Assembly (NCBI RefSeq): GCF_031846305.1
Contig: NZ_JAVRHY010000005.1
Span: 124,001 to 188,000 of the forward strand
Reading direction: 5' to 3'
DNA length: 64,000 nt
From: Spectribacter acetivorans
Lineage (GTDB): Bacteria > Pseudomonadota > Gammaproteobacteria > Nevskiales > Salinisphaeraceae
Shown in pieces: positions 19,979-26,974 of this stretch. The notes beneath the pieces are model-generated. The model was given only the letters and a program-made list of their open reading frames with translations. It searched no databases and had not been told where the DNA came from. Position 1 is the first letter of the stretch. The number at the start of each line of letters is the position of its first letter. The translations under genes and the position numbers were made by a program.

Positions 19979-20257
19979 ATGATTCGGAGTTTCCGGTGCC
20001 GAGCCACCCGGCGGCTTTTCGAGACCGGCCGCGACAGGCGTTTTGGCCAGATCGAGCGCGCCGCGACGCGCAAGCTGGTGCAACTGGATAACGCGGAAGA
20101 ACTGCGGGATCTTGCGTCGCCGCCGGGTAATCGCCTGGAAGCGCTGCGCGGCCGGCGAACCGGGCAGCACAGCATCCGCATCAACGATCCGTTTCGCCTG
20201 TGCTTCCGCTGGACCGATCACGGCCCGGAAGATGTTGAGATCACCGACTACCACTAG
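19979..20257 (+). CDS. higB: HigB-family (RelE-fold) mRNA interferase toxin
   Basis: The protein has 92 residues, the size of HigB/plasmid-maintenance killer proteins, and is rich in Arg and Lys. Segments RRFGQIERAATRKLVQLDNA, EALRGRRTGQHSIRIND and FRLCFRWTDHGPEDVEITDYH match the family; the C-terminal VEITDYH is highly typical. HigB toxins cleave mRNA at the ribosome. It is encoded upstream of its antitoxin, the gene order of higBA loci. Confidence 0.93.
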   Translation: MIRSFRCRATRRLFETGRDRRFGQIERAATRKLVQLDNAEELRDLASPPGNRLEALRGRRTGQHSIRINDPFRLCFRWTDHGPEDVEITDYH

Positions 20258-20267
20258 AGGCAGGGCC

Positions 20268-20570
20268 ATGTTCAAGAATCGGATGCGTCCCGTTCACCCC
20301 GGGGAAATCCTGCGGGAGGATTACCTCGAACCGCTGGGCATGAGTGCCAACGCGCTGTCCCGGGCGCTGAAAGTGCCGGCGCCGCGGATCAATGACATCG
20401 TGCGTGAACGCCGCGGCGTTTCGGCGGATACCGCGCTGCGTCTTGCGCGCTATTTCGATACCACCCCGCAGTTCTGGCTGAATCTGCAGACGACCTTCGA
20501 ACTGCGCACCACGGAGAACGCGGTGGGCGATCGCATTGAACGGGAAGTCGCCACGGCAGAGGCGCCATAA
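20268..20570 (+). CDS. higA: HigA-family Xre antitoxin
   Basis: The protein has 100 residues from the ATG at 20268, 10 nt after the higB stop. It opens with PVHPGEILREDYLEPLGMS, the signature of HigA antitoxins, followed by a helix-turn-helix (ALSRALKVPAPRINDIVRER) and RLARYFDTTPQFWLNLQ. It neutralises HigB and represses the operon. Confidence 0.94.
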   Translation: MFKNRMRPVHPGEILREDYLEPLGMSANALSRALKVPAPRINDIVRERRGVSADTALRLARYFDTTPQFWLNLQTTFELRTTENAVGDRIEREVATAEAP

Positions 20571-20654
20571 CGGCTCGAGGCGGCGTTATCGCTATCGCAT
20601 GTTGCCCGACGATGACGCATCATCGCGGGGCAGTAATCTGACGGGATCGACCGC

Positions 20655-21761
20655 GTGCTGGGTGATCGCAACGTACGGGTAATTTACGACGAACGGGTGC
20701 TGGCGCATCGCCCGGAAGCGCGGGAGCCATTCCTCCCCGGCCGCCTCGACAGCCGCGTGCGCGGGGTGCTGGAGGGCCTGGGCCTGGAAGCCAAGTGGAG
20801 CTACCCGGAACACCCCGGCCGCATCACGGCGATTGCGGATCTGCTGCGGGCCGAGCCGGTACCGGGCGTGCGGCTGACGAAAGGCCGGGTCGCCAAGCTG
20901 GACCAGCTTGCCCGGGTGCACACGCTGTCGTACATCGAAGGGCTGTACGAGCTGCGCGGCAACCAGGCCTGGCTAGATGTGGATACCACCGCGGTATCCG
21001 CCGGCAGTGTGGAGGCCGCCGAGGTGGCGGCCGGCTCGGCCGTCGCCGCGGTGGATGCCGTGTTCAACGGCAAGGCGCATTCGGCCTTCGCCCTGTGCCG
21101 TCCGCCCGGCCATCACGCCAACGCGGTACGGGCCCGCGGTTTCTGCCTGTTCAACAACGTGGCGGTGGCCGCCGCCCACGCCCAGGCCAAATGGGGCGTG
21201 GAGCGCGTCCTGATCGTCGACTGGGACGCCCACCACGGCAACGGCACCCAGGACATCTTCGCCGCCGACCCCGGCGTGCTGTTCTTCGATACCCACCGGG
21301 CCGCCCCGTTCTATCCCGGCACCGGTGCCATGGAAGAGGTCGGCGAGGGCTTGGGCGAAGGCACCACCATCAACGTCCCGCTGCCGGAGGAAGCCGGCGA
21401 CCTGGCCATGATCCATGCGTTCGAGCACATCCTCGTGCCCGCCGCGGCCTGGTTTCAGCCGGAACTCATCCTGGTATCCGCCGGCATGGATGCCCACCGC
21501 ACCGAGCTGTGCCTGAATCTTTCATTTGACGGTTACAGCGCGCTGGCCGGCATCGTCCAGCGGCTGGCGGACGAACACTGCCAGGGCCGTCTGGCCATGA
21601 TGCTGGAAGGGGGTTACAACCCGGAAACCCTGGCCCGCTGCACGCGCCGGGTGCTGGAAGTCATGGCCGGCGGGAAGCCGGCGAATCCGCGTGAACCGGG
21701 GATGGACGCGGTCGAGGAAATCGAGGCATTCCACCGCGACGCCTTCGCCGCCCCCGACTAG
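20655..21761 (+). CDS. Histone-deacetylase-family (class II-like) zinc deacetylase
   Basis: The protein has 368 residues with a GTG start at 20655. Family motifs are CRPPGHHA (catalytic His-His), VDWDAHHGNGTQDIF (zinc ligands Asp and His), FFDTHRAAPFYPGTG and SAGMDAH (third zinc ligand), with MLEGGYNPETLA near the end. Bacterial members include acetylpolyamine amidohydrolases and protein deacetylases. Asp-Ala-His replaces the more usual Asp-Val/Ile-His around the zinc site without losing a ligand. It appears monocistronic, and the substrate is unknown. Confidence 0.92.
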   Translation: MLGDRNVRVIYDERVLAHRPEAREPFLPGRLDSRVRGVLEGLGLEAKWSYPEHPGRITAIADLLRAEPVPGVRLTKGRVAKLDQLARVHTLSYIEGLYELRGNQAWLDVDTTAVSAGSVEAAEVAAGSAVAAVDAVFNGKAHSAFALCRPPGHHANAVRARGFCLFNNVAVAAAHAQAKWGVERVLIVDWDAHHGNGTQDIFAADPGVLFFDTHRAAPFYPGTGAMEEVGEGLGEGTTINVPLPEEAGDLAMIHAFEHILVPAAAWFQPELILVSAGMDAHRTELCLNLSFDGYSALAGIVQRLADEHCQGRLAMMLEGGYNPETLARCTRRVLEVMAGGKPANPREPGMDAVEEIEAFHRDAFAAPD

Positions 21762-21861
21762 CAGGTCATCGCGAGTCCGCAAAGCGGCCGCGGCAATCTC
21801 GGAATCTGCCAGCGCATTAGGTAAACACGCGGTGATTGGTCTTACTCAGTCCCGGCTGGAC

Positions 21862-21880
21862 GGGGCCGAAAACCGGCCCC
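21862..21880. repeat. Short GC hairpin between convergent genes
   Basis: GGGGCCG and CGGCCCC form a 7-bp stem around AAAAC in the gap between the deacetylase gene and the convergent RRM gene. There is no U-run, so a termination role is possible but weakly supported. Confidence 0.4.
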
Positions 21881-21922
21881 ATCCACCCGAGCGAAGCGAA
21901 GTCCGGCGAACCGGTCAGTCGC

Positions 21923-22207
21923 TTACCAGCGGCTGCGGCCACCACGGCGATCATCGCGACCCTTTTCGGTGGCGATGTTCACCTTCAGCGGACGGCCGCC
22001 GAGGTCGTTGCCGTCCAGCTCCAGGGCCTTTTCGGCAGCCTGCTGCTGGGCGAAGGTAATGAAACCGAAACCCTTGGCACGGCCGGTGTCGCGATCCATG
22101 ATCAGCGCCAGCTCTTCGATTTCGCCGTACGGCTCGAACAGATCGCGAAGCTGCGATTCGGTCACGTCGTACGGGAAGTTGCCAACATACAGTTTGTTCT
22201 GAGACAT
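21923..22207 (-). CDS. RRM-family RNA-binding protein
   Basis: The protein has 94 residues from the ATG at 22207; an ATG two codons upstream at 22213 is an alternative. It is a single RNA recognition motif with RNP2 (KLYVGNFPYDV) and RNP1 (AKGFGFITFA), followed by a short Arg/Gly-rich tail (RDDRRGGRSRW). Such small glycine-tailed RRM proteins are common in cyanobacteria and many proteobacteria, and several are cold-induced; that regulation cannot be seen here. The promoter must lie in the long gene-free region upstream. Confidence 0.92.
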   Translation of the reverse strand: MSQNKLYVGNFPYDVTESQLRDLFEPYGEIEELALIMDRDTGRAKGFGFITFAQQQAAEKALELDGNDLGGRPLKVNIATEKGRDDRRGGRSRW

Positions 22208-22213
22208 AGTCAT

Positions 22214-22713
22214 TCCAATGTGAAACGCCGTCCCCGGTGGGATCGGCTGATAAATTCGCGTCGGTGATCGGTAACGCCGGCCGCCGTCGGACGCCGCGAC
22301 GATGACCGACCCCAGGCGGCGACCTCGCCCGCCGGGTGCCCGCGACACAACGCGGGAACACGACACACAGGCACGCCTCGCCCTGGGGGCGAACACTCAG
22401 TGATTGCTTGTGGGATGGCCCGCCGCCGGACGGCCGTGCAGGCAAAGCAAAGACAGGATGGCCGAGCTTAGCAGCTATTTCCCGTCACGGTGCGTTTTTT
22501 CGCACGCCTCGCCCGGGTCGGTTCTCGGCCGTCCCGGGAATGTCGGTACCCCGCTCGCCCGGGCACGGCCGTCTCCCGGAATCATGCCGTCTGCGAGACC
22601 GCGCCGGGGAACCTCCGCCGCATACCCCCGGTCGTATGCGAGCATGGTGGCACCGCGTCCGACACGTGTCGCCATGGTTTGACGCAAATCCGATCAACTG
22701 CCGCGAGGCCGAC
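22214..22713. other. Gene-free 500 bp between divergent RRM and DsrE genes
   Basis: No open frame in this stretch shows domain-like composition or a ribosome site. It should hold the two divergent promoters, and a long 5' leader of the RRM gene is possible. No clear hairpin or riboswitch was recognised. Confidence 0.5.
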
Positions 22714-23280
22714 ATGACACCTGCTCCGCATTACCGACCCCCAGCCCGGCTGAACCTGCTGATTGCCGGGATGATCGCCGTCCTTTCCACCGCGGCGAGT
22801 GCCGACAATGGTTGGCAGACGCCGCGGATCCAGGGCTACGGCAAGGTCAAGCCGGTGGCCGGCGCCCAGCTACAGCCCGAGGCGGACCGCCAGCATCGAA
22901 TCGTCAAGGACGTGGTCCGGGCCGCCCCGGAAGCCGGACAGGTCAACGAGGGCCTGGACCGCGTGGCACGGCTGGTCAATCTCTACGCGCTGGCCGGTGT
23001 GCCGGCAGACAATCTCGATCTGGTTGCCGTCATCCACGGCAAGGCCACCACCGGGGTGCTCGATGATGCTGCCTACGAGGCCGAATTCGGCATCACCAAC
23101 CCGAGCACGCCGCTCATTCAGGCGCTGGTGGATGCCGGCGTGCGGTTGTACGTCTGCAGCCAGGCCTTGGCCCATCACGGTATCGACCCTGAGGCGGTCA
23201 ACGATCAGGTGACGATCGTGTCCGGCGCGTTGCCCGCGCTGGCCATTTTTCAGCAGCGCGGGTACGCGTTCCTGCCATAG
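22714..23280 (+). CDS. Exported DsrE-superfamily protein
   Basis: The protein has 188 residues from the ATG at 22714. A signal peptide (about 1-30, ending TAASA-DNG) precedes a DsrE/DsrF-like domain (about 60-188) recognised by RLVNLYALAGVPADNLDLV, the single Cys in VRLYVCSQALAHHGI and the C-terminal VSGALPALAIFQQRGYAF. DsrE-fold proteins carry or sense sulfur species through a conserved Cys; exported versions are common but poorly characterised. No sulfur-oxidation gene is nearby. Confidence 0.82.
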   Translation: MTPAPHYRPPARLNLLIAGMIAVLSTAASADNGWQTPRIQGYGKVKPVAGAQLQPEADRQHRIVKDVVRAAPEAGQVNEGLDRVARLVNLYALAGVPADNLDLVAVIHGKATTGVLDDAAYEAEFGITNPSTPLIQALVDAGVRLYVCSQALAHHGIDPEAVNDQVTIVSGALPALAIFQQRGYAFLP

Positions 23281-23354
23281 GCCGGCGTCAGCGGCCGTGC
23301 GTCGAAACATCGGTCAGGCGTGCGAGGGCCGTGGCGTGATTCGACTCGGTAGGC

Positions 23355-24647
23355 CTAGAGGATTCGCTCGATGCCCTGCCAGCCTTTCGGGCTCCAGTCG
23401 TCCTCGCTGCTGCCGCAGTAACGCCACTCGCCATTGAAACGGTCGCGGGCGGGGGAATCGAACGTCAGCCGCAGATGACCCCAGTAGGGGCTGCCGTCCT
23501 TCTCGCTGTCGCAGCGCTGGCCGGACTTCTTCTTGATCCAGAAACCCTCGAAGGTGGTGTCGTCGACGAACTCGCCGCGGATCCGGCTGCCGTCGAAGTC
23601 GTAGTCGCCCCGGACCTCGCCGGCCTCGCGCCGCAGCTCCACGATGCGATCGGCACTGCGCCCGCCAACGCCGCCCCAGACGCCGAGGATGTCGATGTCT
23701 GGCGTTTTGTCGTCGGCGGCCGGCGTGGTGCGCACGGTCAACTCGACGCGACGGTTTCGGGCCCGGCCCTCGGCCGAATCGTTGCCGGCCACCGGTTGGG
23801 TTTCGCCGTGGGCGGTGGTGGTCACGGCCTCTCCGGCAAAGTCGCCGTTGTCGCGCAGATAACCGGCCACCGCTTCGGCCCGCTGGCGGGAAAGCTGTAG
23901 GTTGTCCTGTTCATCGCCGACGCTGTCAGTATGCCCCGCCACGTTCACCTGGCTGGCCGCCGGGTCGTTGATGCGGGCCAGCACCTCGTCCAGGGCCGCG
24001 TAGGCACCCGGCTTGAGCTGGTGTGCCCCGGAATCGAACAGCACCGAACTGTCCAGCGCGATGGTCGAGGCCGAGCCAATGGCCCCCACCGCATCCACAT
24101 CGGCCCCCGGGGTGCCACTGCGGCAGGCGCGTTTCAGGTCCACCAGTTTCACCAGGCGGAATGTGTCGTCGGCCGCCACGTAGGGCGCCAGATCGATCTC
24201 CGCCTTGCCCCCGGCAATCGTGCCCACACGCGTCCAGTCCTGCCCGTCTTCGGACACCGCCAGCGCGGTGGGCTCGGTGTCCGGCCCGATCTCGAACACG
24301 TACAAGTCCGGGCCGGGTACGTCGATCAGCTCGTTATCGGTAAAACGCAGCACCAGCTCGCCGCCACAACCCAGGGTGACGAAATCATGCTCGTCCTCGG
24401 CATAACCCGGGATGCCCAGCACCCGGTCGGCCTCGGAATACTGATCGTCGTCCGCGGCCGGGTCCCCGGCGGCAAACGACTCGACCTGATCAGCGAACGA
24501 CACCGCCCCCATCGGGAAGTGCACCTCGCCGCCATGCCCGTCGGGGTAATCGGCGCCTTCCGCAAATGCCGGCAGCGCAAGCCCGGCGAGCATCAGCCCG
24601 GCCAGCCAGCGCATTGGCAACCCGCGGTGATCCGGTGCGGTTTTCAT
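23355..24647 (-). CDS. OmpA-family envelope protein with extra C-terminal domain
   Basis: Start choice is uncertain: ATG at 24647 (used, 430 residues) or 24614. Either gives a signal peptide ending ALPAFA-EGA. The N-terminal half (about 35-215) contains an Asp-rich beta domain of unknown family. An OmpA-like peptidoglycan-binding domain (about 225-335) shows SSVLFDSGAHQLKPGAY and NVAGHTDSVGDEQDNLQLS. A further ~95-residue tail with paired Cys (KKKSGQRCDSEKDG, WRYCGSSEDDW) follows, which is unusual because the OmpA domain normally ends the protein. It is probably periplasmic or outer-membrane associated and anchored to peptidoglycan. Confidence 0.8.
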   Translation of the reverse strand: MKTAPDHRGLPMRWLAGLMLAGLALPAFAEGADYPDGHGGEVHFPMGAVSFADQVESFAAGDPAADDDQYSEADRVLGIPGYAEDEHDFVTLGCGGELVLRFTDNELIDVPGPDLYVFEIGPDTEPTALAVSEDGQDWTRVGTIAGGKAEIDLAPYVAADDTFRLVKLVDLKRACRSGTPGADVDAVGAIGSASTIALDSSVLFDSGAHQLKPGAYAALDEVLARINDPAASQVNVAGHTDSVGDEQDNLQLSRQRAEAVAGYLRDNGDFAGEAVTTTAHGETQPVAGNDSAEGRARNRRVELTVRTTPAADDKTPDIDILGVWGGVGGRSADRIVELRREAGEVRGDYDFDGSRIRGEFVDDTTFEGFWIKKKSGQRCDSEKDGSPYWGHLRLTFDSPARDRFNGEWRYCGSSEDDWSPKGWQGIERIL

Positions 24648-24847
24648 CCTGTCGGGCATGACTAAAGGGGCACGCTTGCCCGTGTGAAACGAACCACCGC
24701 ATTCAAGCACGGGCAGGGAGTCGCGGGAAAGCGATGCCCGGTCGGCGATGAACGTCAGAACAGCGGCCGCGATCACCAACAAGCACCGGCGTTCCGGCTT
24801 TGCTAGATTGACTGGTCCCACAATACGACTGAAGCGGGGCGCACCTC

Positions 24848-25279
24848 ATGAAAACGAAAGTGCGGCAACTGCTGAAGGAAAAGGGCGACCAGGTCTGGAC
24901 CATTGCGCCGGACGCCTCGGTCTACGACGCCCTGCAACTCATGGCGGACAAGGGCATCGGCGCGCTCGTGGTGATCGACAACGAGCGGATCGTCGGCCTG
25001 CTCAGCGAACGCGACTACGCCCGCAAGCTGATCCTGCAGGGCCGATCCTCCCGGGACACCCCGGTAAGCGAAGTCATGACCACCCGCGTGCTCATCGTCG
25101 GGCCGGACCAGACCGTCGAAGACTGCATGGCCCTGGCCACCGACAAGCGCGTCCGGCATTTCCCGGTGATGGACGGCGACAGGCTGATCGGCCTGGTGTC
25201 CATCGGCGACCTGGTCAAGTCGGTGATTGCGGATCAGGAATACGTCATCAAGCAGCTTGAGACCTATATAAGCGGTTAG
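24848..25279 (+). CDS. Tandem CBS-domain protein
   Basis: The protein has 143 residues consisting of one CBS pair (about 10-60 and 75-130): VYDALQLMADKGIGALVVID with GLLSERDYARKL, and VEDCMALATDKRVRHFPVMD with GLVSIGDLVKSV. Stand-alone CBS pairs bind adenine nucleotides and act as energy sensors for partner proteins. The partner is not evident. Confidence 0.93.
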   Translation: MKTKVRQLLKEKGDQVWTIAPDASVYDALQLMADKGIGALVVIDNERIVGLLSERDYARKLILQGRSSRDTPVSEVMTTRVLIVGPDQTVEDCMALATDKRVRHFPVMDGDRLIGLVSIGDLVKSVIADQEYVIKQLETYISG

Positions 25280-25320
25280 CGGAACCCGGGCGGCTCGAGT
25301 CCCGCACCGATCAAGACGAG

Positions 25321-26154
25321 GTGACTGACAGCGTGGCGCGACGCAGGAAAGAGTCGGAATTCGAAGCCTGGGTTCGCCTGCTATCGAAGCTGCCCTGGCA
25401 GTGGCTCGTGCTGTCAGCGGTCCCTGCGTATTTCGGGTTTGCCGCCTTGGCTGACTGGCCGGCACCGCAGCCGGTCCGGATGGACGAACTCGGCGTCGCA
25501 ATCGGTGGCCAATGGATCAGGGTCATCGGCAGTCTCTTCCAGTACATCGCGCCCGCGACGCTGCTCACTGCTGCCCTGATTTCGTTAGTCGGCAATTGGT
25601 GGCGGCAGCGGCTCCTGACAAGAACGCTCGACCGGGCAAGCAGCCAGTCAGTGCTCGATCTGCACTGGCGGGATTTCGAACGGCTCATGCACGCCTGGTT
25701 CGAGCGCGAGGGTTACCGCGTCAGCCCCACGAACAGCGGGCCGGATGGCGGGGTGGATCTGGTTCTGCGGCGTGAGGGCGAGACATTCCTGGTCCAGTGC
25801 AAACGCTGGCGTGCCACAAGCATTGGCGTCAGCGTGGTCCGCGAGCTTTACGGCGTGATGGCCTCACGCGGGGCCACCGGCGGATTCGTGGTCGGGGTGG
25901 GCGCGTTCACCGACGCGGCTCGGCAGTTCGCCGCAGGCCAGAACATCACGCTGATCGATGCCCGCGCCATGGTGGATGAATCGGCACCGGAGACCGCCGA
26001 GGAACTGGCGCCACCACCAGGCGCCACGGCACCGAACTGCCCGAGTTGCGGCGCGCACATGAAGCGTCGCACGGCGAAACGGGGGCCGAAACGCGGCCAG
26101 GAATTCTACGGCTGTTCCCGCTTCCCGCAATGCCGACAGACGCGGGACGGCTAG
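25321..26154 (+). CDS. Membrane-anchored Mrr-type restriction endonuclease-like protein with zinc ribbon
   Basis: The protein has 277 residues with a GTG start at 25321. Two hydrophobic segments near the N-terminus (about 24-43 and 65-91) suggest membrane anchoring. A Mrr_cat nuclease domain (about 115-220) begins DFERLMHAWFEREGYRV and contains the PD-(D/E)xK core as GPDGGVDLVLR and FLVQCKRWR (QxK variant, typical of Mrr). The C-terminus is a topoisomerase-IA-type zinc ribbon (CPSCGAHMKRR, FYGCSRFPQCRQ). Mrr proteins cleave modified DNA. It lies at the left edge of the defence island, but its base composition matches the core genome. Confidence 0.85.
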   Translation: MTDSVARRRKESEFEAWVRLLSKLPWQWLVLSAVPAYFGFAALADWPAPQPVRMDELGVAIGGQWIRVIGSLFQYIAPATLLTAALISLVGNWWRQRLLTRTLDRASSQSVLDLHWRDFERLMHAWFEREGYRVSPTNSGPDGGVDLVLRREGETFLVQCKRWRATSIGVSVVRELYGVMASRGATGGFVVGVGAFTDAARQFAAGQNITLIDARAMVDESAPETAEELAPPPGATAPNCPSCGAHMKRRTAKRGPKRGQEFYGCSRFPQCRQTRDG

Positions 26155-26179
26155 CACGTCATCACGGCCGAGGAGCGGG

Positions 26180-26848
26180 CTACTTGACCACCTGATACCG
26201 GCTGTAAGCTCCACACCAGGCCCGCTTGCGTGCCCGCGTGTACTGATTGGTCTCAGCCTGCACCACATCCAACTGGCTGGTCAGCTTTCGGCACTGTCGG
26301 CGCAGGCGTTCCTTTTCGTCCGCCCGGCATTCGCGATAGCGGATGCTGCCGTAGCCGAAGCGCTCGCATTCCTCCACGTAGATCGCGATACGGTCGGAAC
26401 GGGTGGCAGAGCGCGGCTGTGACGGGGCTTGCCGAATGGTGACCCCCGGCGCGGCCTGATTGGTCTGCTGTGCAAAGCGCTGCATGTCGGCACAGGCCTG
26501 GGTCTGCAGGCCCTCGTATTGGCCACGCGTGTTCTTCTCGGTCCATTGCCGGCAAAGCGCTTTCAGCTTGGCCAGCCGGCGGCGATCGTCCGAGCTCGGG
26601 CGGGATGGCACGGCCGGCGGCGCCTGGCGCGGCGCCGATGGCTCGGGCCGGCGCGTCGCATAAATGCCGGGGCGGGGTGCCGGTTCATCGGCGGGCTCCG
26701 GCATGGGCTGGTTGGCAGCCTCCTTCGCTCGGTCAACCGGGCTATCCAGGCTGTAAACGAAAACAGCGAGAAGGCCGCCGACGATGACCAGCGCCATCAA
26801 GACGGGAATGATGTCACCGAGGCGCGCAGGGTCTGATTGTCGCGGCAT
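26180..26848 (-). CDS. Uncharacterised single-TM protein with proline-rich linker
   Basis: No family is recognised. From the ATG at 26848 it has 222 residues: an N-terminal membrane helix (about 12-33, IPVLMALVIVGGLLAVFVY), a Pro/Glu-rich linker (about 45-80), and a Cys-containing basic helical domain with KALCRQWTEK, QACADM, EECERFGYG, RECRADEK and RRQCRKL. Its conserved-looking Cys suggest a periplasmic disulfide-bonded domain. Convergent with the Mrr-like gene, it is the last core-type gene before the island. Confidence 0.65.
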   Translation of the reverse strand: MPRQSDPARLGDIIPVLMALVIVGGLLAVFVYSLDSPVDRAKEAANQPMPEPADEPAPRPGIYATRRPEPSAPRQAPPAVPSRPSSDDRRRLAKLKALCRQWTEKNTRGQYEGLQTQACADMQRFAQQTNQAAPGVTIRQAPSQPRSATRSDRIAIYVEECERFGYGSIRYRECRADEKERLRRQCRKLTSQLDVVQAETNQYTRARKRAWCGAYSRYQVVK

Positions 26849-26974
26849 GGGTGGCGCAGGTTGTGGGGGCAAGAAAATTTTTTCCAGCCGCTGAATGGGA
26901 AATTTTCGTCGGCTTCGAGATGGATAGAACCAACCGGCAAGAGCTGGTTCTTATGCTTACCTTTTCAACCTGTG

